Translations under genes and position numbers: made by a program
Notes under the pieces: generated by a model
Seen by the model: only the letters and a program-made list of their open reading frames with translations
Databases searched by the model: none
What the model was told of the DNA's origin: nothing
Assembly: GCF_021495345.1 (NCBI RefSeq)
Contig: NZ_CP099397.1
Coordinates: forward strand, 1,302,001 to 1,366,000
Origin: Pseudomonas hydrolytica
GTDB taxonomy: Bacteria; Pseudomonadota; Gammaproteobacteria; Pseudomonadales; Pseudomonadaceae
Direction of reading: 5' to 3'
Length of the DNA stretch: 64,000 bases
In this document: positions 46,542 to 56,998 of the stretch, piece by piece
Position numbering within the stretch: the stretch's first letter is position 1
Layout of the letters: each line of letters starts with the position of its first letter

Positions 46542-47936
46542 TCAGTCGCGGCCGAGGCTGGGGCGCTTCGGGTGGTATTGCCAACCCGGAACCAGGTACT
46601 GCATGGCCATGGCGTCGTCGCGCGCGCCGCTGGCCACCTTCTTGTACAGCTCGTGGGCGGCCATGATTCGCTGCATGTCCGGCTCGATGCCGAGGCCGGG
46701 CTTGTCCGGCACCTGTACCTGACCGCCGACGATGCGCAGCGGTTCACGGGTCAGGCGCTCTTCGCCTTCCTGCCAGATCCAGTGGGTGTCGATGGCGGTG
46801 ATGCGCCCGGGCACGGCGGCGGCGGCATGGGTGAACATGGCCAGGGAAATGTCGAAGTGGTTGTTGGAATGCGAGCCCCAGGTCAGGCCGAATTCCTCGC
46901 ACACCTGGCCGAGGCGTACGGCGCCCTGCATGGTCCAGAAGTGCGGGTCGGCCAGCGGAATGTCCACGGCCTCCAGGCGCAGCGAGTGGCCCATCTGCCG
47001 CCAGTCGGTGGCGACCATGTTGGTGGCGGTGGGAATGCCGGTGGCGCGCTTGAATTCGGCCATCACCTCGCGGCCCGAGTAGCCGTTTTCCGGTCCGCAG
47101 GGGTCTTCGGCATAGGCCAGCACATGACCCTGGCCCTTGCACAGGGCGACGGCTTCGTCCAGCGACCAGGCGCCGTTGGGGTCGAGGGTGACCCGGGCAT
47201 CGGGGAAGCGCGCCTTGATCGCGCGGATCGCCTCCATCTCCTCGGCGCCGCGCATCACCCCGCCCTTGAGCTTGAAATCGGCGAAGCCATAGCGCGCGCG
47301 GGCGGCCTCGGCCAGGCGGGCGATGGCGTCCGGCGTCAGCGCGGCCTGGTGGCGCAGGTGATACCAGTCATCCTCGGAGCCTTTGCCGGCCAGGTAGGGC
47401 AGGTCGGCGCGCTGGCGTTCACCGATATAGAAGAGGTAGGCAAGCATCGGCACGCGCTGGCGCTGCTGGCCGCTGCCGAGCAGCTCGGCCACCGGCACCT
47501 CGAGGTGCTGGCCGAGCAGATCCAGCAGGGCCGCTTCGACCGCGGTGATCACGTTGTCCAGGCGCAGGTTGATCTCGTGCGGCTGCTTGAGTACCCGTGC
47601 TTCGGCCTCCGAGGTGACCTGATGCTGGGTGGTCTGCGGTCCCTTGGCCGGCCCGGCGATGGCCTGGCGCAGATCGTTGAGCACGCGGTTGTAGCGGCCG
47701 ACCGACTGCCCGATCACCCGTTCGCGGCAGCGCTCCAGCGCCTGGCGGATGCCCTCGCCACCCGGCACCTCGCCGCAGCCGGTGCGCCCGGCGTTGTCCT
47801 TGAGCAGCACCAGGTTGCGGGTGAAGTAGGGGGCGTGGGCGCCGCACAGGTTGAGCAGCATGCTGTCACGGCCGGCGACCGGGATGACCTGCATGTCGAC
47901 GATACGGGGTGTGCTGCTGGGGGAGGCTTGGTGCAT
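46542..47936 (-). CDS. gudD: Glucarate dehydratase (enolase superfamily), copy 1
   Basis: This 464-residue enzyme converts D-glucarate (and idarate) to 5-dehydro-4-deoxyglucarate. Enolase-superfamily residues are visible: the KxK pair in '[13 protein letters not shown]', metal ligands in '[14 protein letters not shown]', '[14 protein letters not shown]' and '[14 protein letters not shown]', and the His-Asp acid/base dyad in '[18 protein letters not shown]'. It starts [21 protein letters not shown] longer start at 48101 runs through a low-complexity Arg-rich stretch and is rejected. It is the first gene of the minus operon with tctCBA. A paralogue is encoded divergently at 49469 and differs chiefly in the middle (about residues 85-125). 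Confidence 0.9.
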   Translation of the reverse strand: MHQASPSSTPRIVDMQVIPVAGRDSMLLNLCGAHAPYFTRNLVLLKDNAGRTGCGEVPGGEGIRQALERCRERVIGQSVGRYNRVLNDLRQAIAGPAKGPQTTQHQVTSEAEARVLKQPHEINLRLDNVITAVEAALLDLLGQHLEVPVAELLGSGQQRQRVPMLAYLFYIGERQRADLPYLAGKGSEDDWYHLRHQAALTPDAIARLAEAARARYGFADFKLKGGVMRGAEEMEAIRAIKARFPDARVTLDPNGAWSLDEAVALCKGQGHVLAYAEDPCGPENGYSGREVMAEFKRATGIPTATNMVATDWRQMGHSLRLEAVDIPLADPHFWTMQGAVRLGQVCEEFGLTWGSHSNNHFDISLAMFTHAAAAVPGRITAIDTHWIWQEGEERLTREPLRIVGGQVQVPDKPGLGIEPDMQRIMAAHELYKKVASGARDDAMAMQYLVPGWQYHPKRPSLGRD

Positions 47937-48165
47937 CTTGGCTGGGGCTCCGAACGTGGCGCGGCCCTCGGCCGCTATGGCGAAGGGACGGTTCAGTCGT
48001 GCATCGGCATCGGCAATGGGGCCGAGCCGTGGGCGGGGGCGGCAGCGAGGGCGGCGTCGCGAGCGCCGTGCAGGCGGCTGGCGGCCCATGAGCCTGTGCA
48101 TTGGCAGCGAATGGCGGCAGTGAAGGTCGATGACATGACCTGGCCTCGTTTGTTTTTATAGGGTT

Positions 48166-48185
48166 GTCATATGTTGTCGTATGAC
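48166..48185. promoter_or_regulatory. GntR-like operator upstream of gudD-tctCBA
   Basis: GTCATATG-TTGT-CGTATGAC has 8-base arms that pair at 7 positions. It lies just upstream of a minus-strand -10-like TATAAA (48160-48155), a repressor position. FadR-type GntR regulators of sugar-acid genes bind palindromes of about this size. The regulator is not in the window. Confidence 0.5.
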
Positions 48186-48376
48186 TTGATGAAATTAGTA
48201 TCAGCCTGCTCCTGGCCTGTCAACGCTCCGCATGGCTGTGGGCAAGGTCGGCGTGCGTCATGGGTTTGTCAGCTGCTGCTCTGGTTCGAGCGTTGAGACG
48301 TCAGGCTGGGGAGCAGGGGGCGGCGAAGAGCTTCGACGAATGGGCGATACGAAAACTGGTGTTTTTTTTATTGTTG

Positions 48377-48388
48377 TACGATAACGTA
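48377..48388. promoter_or_regulatory. Second palindrome, upstream of kdgD
   Basis: TACG-ATAA-CGTA (48377-48388) within TTGTTGTACGATAACGTATC. Its TTGT-plus-CGTAT word composition resembles the 48166-48185 site, so one regulator may bind both. It is 59 bases before the kdgD start. Confidence 0.4.
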
Positions 48389-48446
48389 TCTCTACGGCTT
48401 CGCCTGAGGCTATTTCTCACAACTCGCTCTACAGGGTGTTCGCATA

Positions 48447-49358
48447 ATGAATCCACAAGAACTCAAGTCCATCCTCTCGTCCGGTCTGCTGTCCTTTCCG
48501 GTGACCGATTTCGATGCCGCCGGTGATTTCCACCAGGCCGGCTACGTACGCCGTCTCGAGTGGCTGGCGCCCTACGGTGCCTCGGCGCTGTTCGCCGCCG
48601 GTGGCACTGGCGAGTTCTTCTCCCTGGCGCCGGACGAATACAGCGCCGTGATCAAGACCGCCGTGGACACCTGCGAGAAGTCCGTACCTATCCTTGCTGG
48701 TGTCGGCGGCCCGACCCGCGTCGCCATCCAGATGGCGCAGGAGGCCGAGCGCCTGGGCGCCAAAGGCCTGCTGCTGCTGCCGCATTACCTCACCGAAGCC
48801 TCGCAGGAGGGCGTTGCCGCGCACGTCGAGCATGTGTGCAAGGCGGTGAAAATCGGCGTGGTGATCTACAACCGTAACGTCTGCCGCCTCAATGCTCGCC
48901 TGCTGGAGCAGCTGGCCGAGCGCTGCCCCAATCTGATCGGCTACAAGGATGGCCTGGGCGACATCGAACTGATGGTGTCGATCCGTCGCCGCCTGGGCGA
49001 GCGCCTCACCTACCTCGGCGGCCTGCCGACTGCCGAGGTCTACGCCGCGGCCTACAAGGCCCTGGGCGTACCGGTGTATTCCTCGGCCGTGTTCAATTTC
49101 ATTCCGAAAACCGCCATGGCGTTCTACAAGGCCATCGCTGCCGACGATCAGGCCACGGTTGGCAAGCTGATCGACGATTTCTTCCTGCCCTACCTGGACA
49201 TCCGTAACCGCCGTGCCGGTTACGCCGTGAGCATCGTCAAGGCCGGTGCGAAAATCGTTGGTTACGATGCCGGCCCGGTGCGTGCGCCGCTGACCGACTT
49301 GCTGCCGGAGGAGTACGAAGCCCTGGCCAAGCTGATCGAGGCGCAAGGCGCGCAGTAA
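48447..49358 (+). CDS. kdgD: 5-dehydro-4-deoxyglucarate dehydratase
   Basis: This 303-residue class I aldolase-type enzyme of the DHDPS/NAL superfamily converts 5-dehydro-4-deoxy-D-glucarate to 2,5-dioxopentanoate with loss of water and CO2. It starts '[20 protein letters not shown]', typical of KdgD. The Schiff-base Lys is in '[15 protein letters not shown]' and the Tyr in '[12 protein letters not shown]'. '[12 protein letters not shown]' forms the carboxylate-binding loop. Length is the family norm. It heads the plus-strand operon and directly uses the product of both glucarate dehydratases and of GarD. The next enzyme, ketoglutarate-semialdehyde dehydrogenase, is not in the window. Confidence 0.93.
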   Translation: MNPQELKSILSSGLLSFPVTDFDAAGDFHQAGYVRRLEWLAPYGASALFAAGGTGEFFSLAPDEYSAVIKTAVDTCEKSVPILAGVGGPTRVAIQMAQEAERLGAKGLLLLPHYLTEASQEGVAAHVEHVCKAVKIGVVIYNRNVCRLNARLLEQLAERCPNLIGYKDGLGDIELMVSIRRRLGERLTYLGGLPTAEVYAAAYKALGVPVYSSAVFNFIPKTAMAFYKAIAADDQATVGKLIDDFFLPYLDIRNRRAGYAVSIVKAGAKIVGYDAGPVRAPLTDLLPEEYEALAKLIEAQGAQ

Positions 49359-49468
49359 CGCTGCAGGTGCCGCTCGCCCCGGCGAGCGGCCCGGTCGCGC
49401 CGCGGCAGGCCGGGCGCGACGACGCTGAACCATTGTCGAACCCGCACAAGAACAACAGGGTAACGCTC

Positions 49469-50818
49469 ATGACTTCACAGATTCCTGCCGCTGTCGGCAC
49501 TCCGCTGATCACCGAGCTGCAAGTCGTACCGGTTGCCGGTCAGGACAGCATGCTGCTCAACCTGAGCGGTGCTCACGGCCCTTACTTCACCCGCAACATC
49601 CTCATTCTCAAGGACAGCGCCGGCCATGTCGGGGTCGGCGAAGTCCCCGGCGGCGAGGGCATTCGCAAGACCCTCGAAGACGCCCGCGCGATCCTTGTCG
49701 GCCAGCCGGTCGGCAACTACAACGCATTGCTCAATCAGGTGCGCCGCGCCTTCGCTGATCGCGACTCTGGCGGCCGCGGCCTGCAGACCTTCGACCTGCG
49801 TATCACCATCCATGCCGTCACCGCGCTGGAGTCGGCGCTGCTCGACCTGCTCGGCCAGCACCTCGGTGTGCCGGTGGCCGCCCTGCTTGGCGAAGGCCAG
49901 CAGCGCGATGCGGTGGAAATGCTCGGCTACCTGTTCTTCATCGCCGACAAGGACAAGACCGATCTCGGCTACCGCGACGAGCGCGATGCCGACGACGCCT
50001 GGCGGCGGGTGCGCAACCAGGCCGCGCTGACCCCCGAGGCCATCGTCCGCCAGGCCGAGGCCGCGCACGCGCGCTACGGCTTCAACGACTTCAAGCTCAA
50101 GGGCGGCGTGCTGCATGGCGAGGCCGAAGTGGAGGCGATTCGTGCCCTGGCTGCGCGCTTCCCGAATGCCCGCGTGACGCTCGACCCCAATGGTGGCTGG
50201 TCGTTGGATCAGGCCATCGCCCTGTGCCGCGACCTGCATGGCGTGCTGGCCTATGCCGAAGACCCGTGCGGCGCCGAGAACGGCTACTCCGGTCGTGAAG
50301 TGATGGCCGAGTTCCGCCGTGCCACCGGCCTGCCGACGGCTACCAACATGATCGCTACCGACTGGCGGCAGATGGGCCACACCATCTCCCTGCAGTCGGT
50401 GGACATTCCGCTGGCCGACCCGCACTTCTGGACCATGGCCGGTTCCGTGCGCGTGGCGCAGATGTGCAACGACTGGGGCCTGACCTGGGGTTCGCATTCC
50501 AACAACCACTTCGACATTTCCCTGGCCATGTTCACCCACGTCGCCGCCGCGGCGCCGGGGCGCATCACCGCCATCGACACCCACTGGATCTGGCAGGACG
50601 GTCAGTACCTGACGCGCAACCCGCTGCGCATCGAAGGTGGCCTGGTGCAGGTGCCGAAGACGCCGGGTCTGGGTGTCGAGCTGGATTGGGATGCGCTGGC
50701 CAAGGCGCACGAGCTGTACCGGGCCAAGGGCCTGGGCGCGCGTGACGACTCAGTGGCCATGCAGTACCTGATTCCGGGCTGGACCTTCAATAACAAGAAG
50801 CCCTGCCTGGTGCGTTGA
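49469..50818 (+). CDS. gudD: Glucarate dehydratase (enolase superfamily), copy 2
   Basis: This 449-residue paralogue of the 46542-47936 product keeps every visible catalytic element: '[16 protein letters not shown]', '[14 protein letters not shown]', '[14 protein letters not shown]', '[14 protein letters not shown]', '[18 protein letters not shown]'. The region corresponding to residues 85-125 of copy 1 differs strongly (here '[20 protein letters not shown]'), so substrate or partner preference may differ. One copy may resemble GudX, a non-catalytic paralogue of E. coli, but both here look catalytically complete. The start at 49469 ([10 protein letters not shown]) is preferred to 49367. It lies 110 bases after kdgD. 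A REP-like inverted repeat follows. Confidence 0.9.
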   Translation: MTSQIPAAVGTPLITELQVVPVAGQDSMLLNLSGAHGPYFTRNILILKDSAGHVGVGEVPGGEGIRKTLEDARAILVGQPVGNYNALLNQVRRAFADRDSGGRGLQTFDLRITIHAVTALESALLDLLGQHLGVPVAALLGEGQQRDAVEMLGYLFFIADKDKTDLGYRDERDADDAWRRVRNQAALTPEAIVRQAEAAHARYGFNDFKLKGGVLHGEAEVEAIRALAARFPNARVTLDPNGGWSLDQAIALCRDLHGVLAYAEDPCGAENGYSGREVMAEFRRATGLPTATNMIATDWRQMGHTISLQSVDIPLADPHFWTMAGSVRVAQMCNDWGLTWGSHSNNHFDISLAMFTHVAAAAPGRITAIDTHWIWQDGQYLTRNPLRIEGGLVQVPKTPGLGVELDWDALAKAHELYRAKGLGARDDSVAMQYLIPGWTFNNKKPCLVR

Positions 50819-50827
50819 GTCAGCTTT

Positions 50828-50883
50828 GTAGGGTGGGCTTCAGCCCACCTTGATTACAGCCGGTGGGCTAAATCCCACCCTAC
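50828..50883. repeat. Long REP-like inverted repeat after gudD copy 2
   Basis: The outer arms GTAGGGTGGG and CCCACCCTAC are perfect; the inner arms AGCCCACC and GGTGGGCT are also complementary, giving a long cruciform-type element of 56 bases. It shares architecture with 54836-54888 but not the arm sequence. It may protect or attenuate the operon transcript. Confidence 0.75.
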
Positions 50884-50967
50884 GGGGTGATGACCGTGGC
50901 TGCAGCGGAACGCCGCCCGGCCCACCCTACCGGCTCAGCCTTTCCTTCTGTCTCACGAGCCTTGCCG

Positions 50968-52305
50968 ATGCCAGATGCCAAACCGGGTCGGGTGCGCTAC
51001 AGCATTCTGCTGATGCTGTTTCTGGTCACCACCATCACCTTTGCCGATCGCTCCAGCCTCTCCGTCGCCGGTTCGGCGATGCAGGCCGGCCTCGGCATCG
51101 ACGCGGTGACGCTCGGCTACATCTTCTCGGCGTTCGGCTGGGCCTACGTGATCGGACAGATTCCCGGTGGTTGGCTGTTCGATCGCTTCGGCACCAAACC
51201 GGTGTACACCCTGGCGCTGTTCGTCTGGTCGGTACTGACCCTGCTGCAGGGCTTCGTCGGCTGGCTGCCCAGCACCTGGGCGGTGACCTCGATGTTCCTG
51301 CTGCGGCTGCTGGTGGGCTTTGCCAGCGCGCCGTGCTTTCCCGGCAACGCGCGGATCATCGCCTCCTGGTTTCCCACGGCCGAGCGCGCCACCGCCACGG
51401 CCATCTCCAGCTCGGCGCAGTACGCTGCCACGGCGCTGTTCGCCCCATTGATGGGCTGGGTGGTGCAAGCCATGGGTTGGCAATCGGCGTTTATCCTGCT
51501 CGGCTGCCTGGGGCTGGTGCTGTCGTTCGTCTGGTTGCAGCAACTGCATGGGCCACGTGCGCACCCGCGGATCGAGGCGGCCGAGCTGCACTATCTCGCT
51601 CAGGGCGGTGCGCTGATCGATCTGGAAGGGCAGCGCGGCAGCGCCGGTGGCTCGCAGTGGCGACACCTGGGCCTGCTGCTCAGGCAACGCACGATGATCG
51701 GCATCTACCTCGGCCAGTACTGCAACAACGCCATTACGTACTTCTTTCTCACCTGGTTCCCTGTGTACCTGGTGCAGGCACGCGGCATGAGCATTCTCGG
51801 CGCCGGTTTCGCCGCCGCGCTGCCAGCCATCGGTGGTTGCATCGGTGGCGTGCTCGGCGGGCTGCTGTCCGACGGCATGCTGCGCCGCGGCCATTCGCTG
51901 ACCCTGGCGCGCAAGCTGCCGATGGTGCTCGGCCTGCTGCTGTCGAGTGCCGTGGTGCTGTGCATTTATGTCGACAGCGACGCCGCGGTGGTGGCGCTGA
52001 TGGCCCTGGCGTTCTTCGGCAAGGGTCTCGGCTCGCTGGGCTGGACACTGGTGGCCGACACCTCGCCGCGGCAGATACTTGGCCTGTCCGGCGGGCTGTT
52101 CAACACCTTTGGCAACCTGGCGGCGATCACCACGCCCATCGTCATCGGCTACCTGGTCAGCCATAGCGGTTCTTTCGATGGGGCATTGGTCTATGTCGGC
52201 CTCAATGCCCTGCTGGCGGTCGTGAGCTTCGGCCTGATCGTCGGCCGTATTCACAGGGTCGAGCTGGACGACGCCTCGCGCGCCAATGCCGGCTCGGTAT
52301 CCTGA
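50968..52305 (+). CDS. MFS sugar-acid transporter (GudP/GarP-like)
   Basis: This 445-residue major-facilitator carrier with 12 predicted helices starts '[20 protein letters not shown]'. It has the helix 2-3 motif '[20 protein letters not shown]', characteristic of the anion:cation symporter (ACS) family that takes up glucarate, galactarate and galactonate. A late motif is '[20 protein letters not shown]'. The start at 50968 ([12 protein letters not shown]) is chosen because it leaves the usual short N-terminus; 50887 would begin inside the upstream repeat. Together with TctCBA it gives the cluster two different uptake systems for related diacids. Confidence 0.88.
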   Translation: MPDAKPGRVRYSILLMLFLVTTITFADRSSLSVAGSAMQAGLGIDAVTLGYIFSAFGWAYVIGQIPGGWLFDRFGTKPVYTLALFVWSVLTLLQGFVGWLPSTWAVTSMFLLRLLVGFASAPCFPGNARIIASWFPTAERATATAISSSAQYAATALFAPLMGWVVQAMGWQSAFILLGCLGLVLSFVWLQQLHGPRAHPRIEAAELHYLAQGGALIDLEGQRGSAGGSQWRHLGLLLRQRTMIGIYLGQYCNNAITYFFLTWFPVYLVQARGMSILGAGFAAALPAIGGCIGGVLGGLLSDGMLRRGHSLTLARKLPMVLGLLLSSAVVLCIYVDSDAAVVALMALAFFGKGLGSLGWTLVADTSPRQILGLSGGLFNTFGNLAAITTPIVIGYLVSHSGSFDGALVYVGLNALLAVVSFGLIVGRIHRVELDDASRANAGSVS

Positions 52306-52327
52306 GCGCACAACAGGAGCACGCAGC

Positions 52328-53884
52328 ATGCAGTTGATTCCCCATCAGGATTCGCCCCGCTATATCCGCCTGCACCCAACCGACAACGTTGGTGTGGTGG
52401 TTAATGACCAGGGCGTTGCCGCAGGCGGTCAGTTCGACGATGGCCTGACGGCTATCGAAGGCATTCCACAGAGCCACAAGGTGGCGCTGGTGGATATCGC
52501 CGAAGGGCAAGAAGTAGTGCGCTATGGCGAGGTCATCGGCTATGCGCTCAAATCCATCGCCGCCGGCAGCTGGGTCACCGAGCAGGTGCTGCGCATGCCC
52601 GAGCCGCCAGTGCTGGACAACTTGCCCAAGGCGACCATCAAGGCCGCTCCGGGGGAGCCGTTGACGGGCTATACCTTCGAAGGTTTCCGCAACCCGGACG
52701 GCAGCGTCGGCACGCGAAATATCCTCGGCGTGACCACCACTGTGCAGTGCGTGGTCGGCGTGCTCGATCACGTGGTCGAGCGCGTGCGCAAGGAAGTCCT
52801 GCCCAGGTACCCCAATGTCGACGACGTGGTGGCGCTGTCGCACAGCTACGGCTGCGGCGTGGCGATCAATGCGCCGGACGCCGTGGTACCGATCCGCACC
52901 CTGTACAACATCAGCCGTAACCCCAACCTCGGTGGCCAGGCGCTGGTGATCAGTCTCGGCTGCGAGAAACTGCAGGCCAACCAGTTGATGGATGGCGACC
53001 TGCTCACCAACGGCATGGAAGAGGAAGACTGGCTGTTCCGCCTGCAGGATTCCGGCACCGGCTTCACCGGCATGGTCGAGCAGATCATGGGCATGATCGA
53101 GGAGCGCCTGCAGGTGCTCGACCAGCGTCGCCGCGAGACCGTACCGGCTTCCGAACTGGTGGTTGGCATGCAGTGCGGCGGTAGCGACGCTTTCTCCGGC
53201 ATCACCGCCAACCCGGCTTTGGGTGTGGCCGCCGACCTGCTGGTGCGCGCTGGTGCCACCGTGATGTTCTCCGAGAACACCGAAGTGCGTGACGGCATCC
53301 ACCTGCTGACACCGCGCGCCGCCAGCGTCGAGGTGGCCGATGCGCTGATTCGCGAGATGGACTGGTACGATGCCTACCTTGCGCGCGGCATGGCCGATCG
53401 CAGCGCCAACACCACGCCGGGCAACAAGAAGGGCGGGCTGAACAACATCGTCGAGAAGGCCATGGGTTCCATCGCCAAGTCCGGCAGTAGCCCGATTGCC
53501 GGCGTCGTCTCCCCGGGCGAGCGCATTCGCGGCAAGGGCCTGTGGTTCTGCGCCACGCCGGCCAGCGACTTTATCTGCGGCACCCTGCAACTGGCGGCGG
53601 GGATGAACCTGCATATCTTCACCACCGGGCGCGGCACGCCGTACGGCCTGTCGATGGTGCCGGTGATCAAGGTGGCCACGCGCAGCCAACTGGCCGAGCG
53701 TTGGCCGGACCTGATCGACGTCGACGCCGGGCAGATCCTCTCCGGACGCATGAGCCTGGAGGAAATGGGCTGGCATATCTTTCAGCTCTATCTGGACGTG
53801 GCCAGCGGGCGCAGGCAGACCTGCGCCGAACGCCTGCGTCTGCATAACGATCTGGTGCTATTCAACCCGGCGCCGGTGACCTGA
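52328..53884 (+). CDS. garD: Galactarate dehydratase (UxaA/GarD family)
   Basis: This 518-residue enzyme dehydrates galactarate to 5-dehydro-4-deoxyglucarate. The N-terminal SAF domain (about 1-95) begins '[20 protein letters not shown]'. The UxaA/GarD core starts '[20 protein letters not shown]', with '[20 protein letters not shown]', '[20 protein letters not shown]' and '[20 protein letters not shown]' as conserved segments containing Cys/His metal ligands. AGGAG precedes the ATG at 52328. Its product feeds KdgD. It follows the MFS gene by 22 bases and precedes the dehydrogenase by 13. Confidence 0.92.
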   Translation: MQLIPHQDSPRYIRLHPTDNVGVVVNDQGVAAGGQFDDGLTAIEGIPQSHKVALVDIAEGQEVVRYGEVIGYALKSIAAGSWVTEQVLRMPEPPVLDNLPKATIKAAPGEPLTGYTFEGFRNPDGSVGTRNILGVTTTVQCVVGVLDHVVERVRKEVLPRYPNVDDVVALSHSYGCGVAINAPDAVVPIRTLYNISRNPNLGGQALVISLGCEKLQANQLMDGDLLTNGMEEEDWLFRLQDSGTGFTGMVEQIMGMIEERLQVLDQRRRETVPASELVVGMQCGGSDAFSGITANPALGVAADLLVRAGATVMFSENTEVRDGIHLLTPRAASVEVADALIREMDWYDAYLARGMADRSANTTPGNKKGGLNNIVEKAMGSIAKSGSSPIAGVVSPGERIRGKGLWFCATPASDFICGTLQLAAGMNLHIFTTGRGTPYGLSMVPVIKVATRSQLAERWPDLIDVDAGQILSGRMSLEEMGWHIFQLYLDVASGRRQTCAERLRLHNDLVLFNPAPVT

Positions 53885-53897
53885 ACGGGAGAGCCTG

Positions 53898-54839
53898 ATG
53901 AGCAAGATCAAGGTGCTGCAGATCGGTCCGCTGAGCGAGCGCTTCAACCGCGAGCTGGCGGCCGAGTATGAGGTCAGTGCGCTGTGGCAACAGGCCGAGC
54001 CGCTGACCTTTCTGCGCGAGCAGGGCGGGCAGTTCCGCTACATGGTGTCCTCGGCGCGTTTCGGCTGTAAGGCCGAGCAGCTCGAGCTGTTGCCCAATCT
54101 GCGTGCCATCTGCAGTTTCGGCGTCGGCCATGACCCCTATCCGCTTGAGCTGCTGCGCGAGCGCGGCATCGCCATCAGCACCACGCCGGACGTGCTCAAC
54201 GACTGCGTGGCGGATCTGGCCATGGGCCTGATCATCGACAGTGCGCGGCGTCTGTCGGCCTCCGACCGCTTTGTGCGCAGCGGCGCCTGGGGCGACGGGC
54301 AGAGCTTCCCCCTGGCCCGCCGGGTCAGCGGCAAGCGCCTGGGTATCGTCGGCCTCGGTCGCATCGGCGAGGCGGTGGCGCAGCGGGCGGCGGGCTTCGC
54401 CATGCCGCTGCGTTACCACAACCGCCGTGCGGTCGAGGGCAGTCCTTACCAGCATGAGCCGGATCTGCTGGCGCTGGCGCGCTGGGCGGACTTTCTCGTG
54501 CTGACCTGTCCGGGCGGTGCGGCGACCCGGAATCTGATCGATGCCGAAGTGCTCGAGGCGCTGGGGGCCGACGGTTTCCTGATCAATGTCGCGCGCGGTT
54601 CGGTGGTCGATGAGGCGGCGCTGATCACGGCTTTGCAAAATGGTGTGATTGCCGGCGCCGGTCTCGACGTCTACCAGCACGAACCCCAGGTACCGCCGGC
54701 CTTGCGCGAGCTGGACAACGTGGTGCTGCTGCCGCATGTCGGCAGCGCCAGCGTCGAGACCCGCCAGCAGATGGCCGACCTGGTGCTGGACAACCTGCGT
54801 TCCTTCATCGCCAGCGGCAAGCTGTTGACTCCGCTGTAG
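53898..54839 (+). CDS. D-2-hydroxyacid dehydrogenase (glyoxylate/hydroxypyruvate reductase-like)
   Basis: This 313-residue NAD(P)-dependent D-isomer-specific reductase has a split substrate domain. The Rossmann motif is '[20 protein letters not shown]', followed by '[11 protein letters not shown]', suggesting NADPH preference. Catalytic residues are Arg in '[16 protein letters not shown]', Glu in '[12 protein letters not shown]', and His in '[15 protein letters not shown]'. It could reduce a side product such as tartronate semialdehyde or hydroxypyruvate, or an unidentified sugar-acid intermediate. It is the last gene of the plus operon. A REP-like inverted repeat begins in its stop codon. 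Confidence 0.9.
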   Translation: MSKIKVLQIGPLSERFNRELAAEYEVSALWQQAEPLTFLREQGGQFRYMVSSARFGCKAEQLELLPNLRAICSFGVGHDPYPLELLRERGIAISTTPDVLNDCVADLAMGLIIDSARRLSASDRFVRSGAWGDGQSFPLARRVSGKRLGIVGLGRIGEAVAQRAAGFAMPLRYHNRRAVEGSPYQHEPDLLALARWADFLVLTCPGGAATRNLIDAEVLEALGADGFLINVARGSVVDEAALITALQNGVIAGAGLDVYQHEPQVPPALRELDNVVLLPHVGSASVETRQQMADLVLDNLRSFIASGKLLTPL

Positions 54840-54888
54840 GGCGGGTACAACCCGCCAGCTCTTTATTGGCGGGTTGCACCCGCCCTAC
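54836..54888. repeat. REP-like inverted repeat at the end of the sugar-acid operon
   Basis: The outer arms GTAGGGCGGGT and ACCCGCCCTAC are perfect (11 bases); the inner arms AACCCGCC and GGCGGGTT are also complementary. The stop codon TAG of the preceding gene lies within the left arm. The layout is the same as the element at 50828-50883, with different arm sequence. Confidence 0.75.
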
Positions 54889-55003
54889 GAAACATCCCGC
54901 TCCTGCAGCGGGCCCCATATGCAAGGCGGCGCTCGCCGCCCTGCCTATCGCCGCAGCGCCACAAGCGTCGCGGCCGCTTCACCCTCAACCTCACCTGCAG
55001 CAT

Positions 55004-55030
55004 CGGCGCGCCACAAGCGCGCCGTTTTTT
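55004..55030 (+). terminator. Strong rho-independent terminator without an adjacent gene
   Basis: CGGCGCGC (55004-55011), loop CACAA, GCGCGCCG (55017-55024), then TTTTTT. It lies 165 bases after the dehydrogenase stop. Confidence 0.85.
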
Positions 55031-55106
55031 GCGCTCTGCCTGCATTGACTGCTGGAGGGGCGCGCGGGGCCGCCCGGGCTGTGCGCGCCAGGCAGGTTCG
55101 TTCCTC

Positions 55107-55127
55107 GGTGCGCACGGAGCACCCTAC
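55107..55127. repeat. REP-like palindrome, diverged copy
   Basis: GGTGCGCACGGAGCACCCTAC differs at one position from copy 3 (36884-36904). Confidence 0.7.
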
Positions 55128-55225
55128 CGCCCGAAGCTTTTCCGGGATGAACCAATACCGCACTTGCCCTGTCCGGGTGGTCAGGCTCTACACTCTGTGG
55201 TTTTTCCGCAGGCAAGGATTCTACC

Positions 55226-56155
55226 GTGCAGTCGGTCATCTCCATTTCGCAACTGAACAAGACCTACGCCTCGGGCCATCCGGCCCTGCAAGGCATCGAC
55301 CTGGACATTCGCCAGGGCGAGATCTTCGCCTTGCTCGGGCCCAACGGCGCCGGCAAGACCACGCTAATCAGCATCATCTGCGGCATCGTCAATCCGGGCG
55401 GGGGCAGGGTGCTGGTCGGCGGCAAGGACATCGTCCGCGACTACCGCGCGGCCCGCTCGCAGATCGGCCTGGTGCCGCAGGAGCTGGTCAGCGACGTGTT
55501 CGAAACCGTCTGGGCGACGGTCAAGTTCAGCCGCGGCCTGTTCGGCAAGAAGCCCGATCCGGCCTATCTCGAGCAGCTGCTCAAGGACCTGTCGCTGTGG
55601 GACAAGCGCAACGCCAAGATCATGGAGCTGTCCGGCGGCATGAAGCGCCGGGTGATGATCGCCAAGGCGCTTTCGCACGAGCCGCAGATTCTCTTTCTCG
55701 ACGAGCCTACCGCCGGCGTCGACGTCGAGCTGCGTCGCGACATGTGGAACATGGTGCGGCGTCTGCGCGAGCGCGGCGTGACCATCATCCTCACCACCCA
55801 CTACATCGAAGAGGCCGAGGAAATGGCCGACCGCATCGGGGTGATCAGCAAGGGGCGGATCATTCTGGTGGAGGACAAGCAGGTGCTGATGCACAAGCTG
55901 GGCAAGAAGCAGCTGACCCTGCACCTGCAGCAGCCGTTGTCCTGCGTGCCGGCCGAACTGGCGCGCTACGGCCTGGAGCTGACCGATCAGGGCCATGCCC
56001 TAGTGTTCACCTTCGATGCGCAACACGAGAACACCGGCATCGCCGAACTGCTGCGCGATCTGACCCAGCACGGCATCGACTTCAAGGATCTGCAGTCGAG
56101 CCAGAGTTCCCTGGAAGAAATCTTCGTCGGCCTGATCAAGGAGTCGCGCACATGA
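55226..56155 (+). CDS. ABC transporter ATP-binding protein (ABC-2 exporter type)
   Basis: This 309-residue ATPase has Walker A '[17 protein letters not shown]', the signature '[17 protein letters not shown]' and Walker B '[18 protein letters not shown]', followed by the switch His in '[14 protein letters not shown]'. The C-terminal extension (about 225-309) is typical of the CcmA/YadG/NodI group of drug or polysaccharide exporters. The start is a GTG at 55226, with AAGGA upstream. The stop overlaps the permease ATG (ATGA). It powers the permease encoded next. Confidence 0.92.
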   Translation: MQSVISISQLNKTYASGHPALQGIDLDIRQGEIFALLGPNGAGKTTLISIICGIVNPGGGRVLVGGKDIVRDYRAARSQIGLVPQELVSDVFETVWATVKFSRGLFGKKPDPAYLEQLLKDLSLWDKRNAKIMELSGGMKRRVMIAKALSHEPQILFLDEPTAGVDVELRRDMWNMVRRLRERGVTIILTTHYIEEAEEMADRIGVISKGRIILVEDKQVLMHKLGKKQLTLHLQQPLSCVPAELARYGLELTDQGHALVFTFDAQHENTGIAELLRDLTQHGIDFKDLQSSQSSLEEIFVGLIKESRT

Positions 56156-56913
56156 ACCTGTACGCCATCAAGGCCATCTACCTGTTCGAGCTGGCGCGCA
56201 CCTGGCGCACCCTGCTGCAGAGCATCGCCACCCCGGTGATCAGCACCTCGCTGTACTTCGTGGTGTTCGGCTCGGCCATCGGTTCGAGCATGACCCAGGT
56301 GCAGGGCGTGAGCTACGGCGCCTTCATCATTCCCGGGCTGATCATGCTGGCGCTGCTGACCGAAAGCATTTCCAATGCCTCGTTCGGCATCTACATGCCC
56401 AAGTACTCGGGGAGCATCTACGAGATTCTTTCGGCGCCGGTCTCGTACCTGGAGATTCTGATCGGCTATGTCGGCGCGGCAGCGACCAAGTCGGTGATCC
56501 TCGGCCTGATCATCCTGCTGACCGCACGGCTGTTCGTCGATTTCGAGATTCAGCATCCGATCTGGATGGCGGCATTCCTGATCCTCACCGCGCTGACCTT
56601 CAGCCTGTTCGGCTTCATCATCGGCGTGTGGGCCGACGGCTGGGAGAAGCTGCAGATCGTCCCGGCGCTGATCGTCACGCCGCTGACCTTCCTTGGCGGC
56701 GCCTTCTATTCGATCAGCATGCTGCCGCCGGCCTGGCAGACGGTGACCCTGTTCAACCCGGTGGTGTACCTGATCAGCGCCTTTCGCTGGAGCTTCTACG
56801 GCGTGTCCGACGTCAATGTCGGCCTGAGCCTGACGATGATCCTCGGCTTTCTCGGACTGTGCATCCTGCTGGTGGGCTGGATCTTCAAGACCGGATACCG
56901 GCTCAAGAGCTGA
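56152..56913 (+). CDS. ABC-2 family permease (YadH-like)
   Basis: This 253-residue membrane protein has six predicted helices. ABC-2 signatures are '[20 protein letters not shown]' and '[20 protein letters not shown]', with '[20 protein letters not shown]' written here from '[19 protein letters not shown]' before the last helices. It starts [20 protein letters not shown] and is translationally coupled to the ATPase by a 4-base overlap. The YadGH-like pair probably exports a lipid, drug or polysaccharide. The substrate is unknown. Confidence 0.9.
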   Translation: MNLYAIKAIYLFELARTWRTLLQSIATPVISTSLYFVVFGSAIGSSMTQVQGVSYGAFIIPGLIMLALLTESISNASFGIYMPKYSGSIYEILSAPVSYLEILIGYVGAAATKSVILGLIILLTARLFVDFEIQHPIWMAAFLILTALTFSLFGFIIGVWADGWEKLQIVPALIVTPLTFLGGAFYSISMLPPAWQTVTLFNPVVYLISAFRWSFYGVSDVNVGLSLTMILGFLGLCILLVGWIFKTGYRLKS

Positions 56914-56998
56914 GCCGGGCAGGGAGGACGGGTTGAGGCGCTTTGGCGGCGATTCGTTTGCAGTCGTCGCGGCTAAAGCCCCTGCAGCCGGTTTTCCC

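Larger units (their letters stand above)
47937..48446. other. Divergent control region of the glucarate/galactarate cluster
   Basis: These 510 bases separate gudD-tctCBA from kdgD and its operon. Two palindromes are present: 48166-48185, overlapping a possible minus-strand promoter with -10 TATAAA (48160-48155), and 48377-48388 on the kdgD side. An 88-codon open frame at 48260-48526 overlaps the kdgD start and lacks protein-like features. I see no regulator gene here. Confidence 0.6.
54889..55225. other. Intergenic region before the ABC transporter
   Basis: These 337 bases lie between the sugar-acid operon and the ABC genes. They hold a strong plus-strand terminator (55004-55030) with no gene immediately before it, and a diverged REP-like element (55107-55127). 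A small RNA or a read-through terminator for the upstream operon is possible. No convincing protein gene is seen. Confidence 0.5.

Noticed and set aside
48260..48526. 88-codon plus-strand open frame before kdgD
   Set aside because: Arg/Leu-rich, overlaps the kdgD start and lacks a ribosome-binding site.
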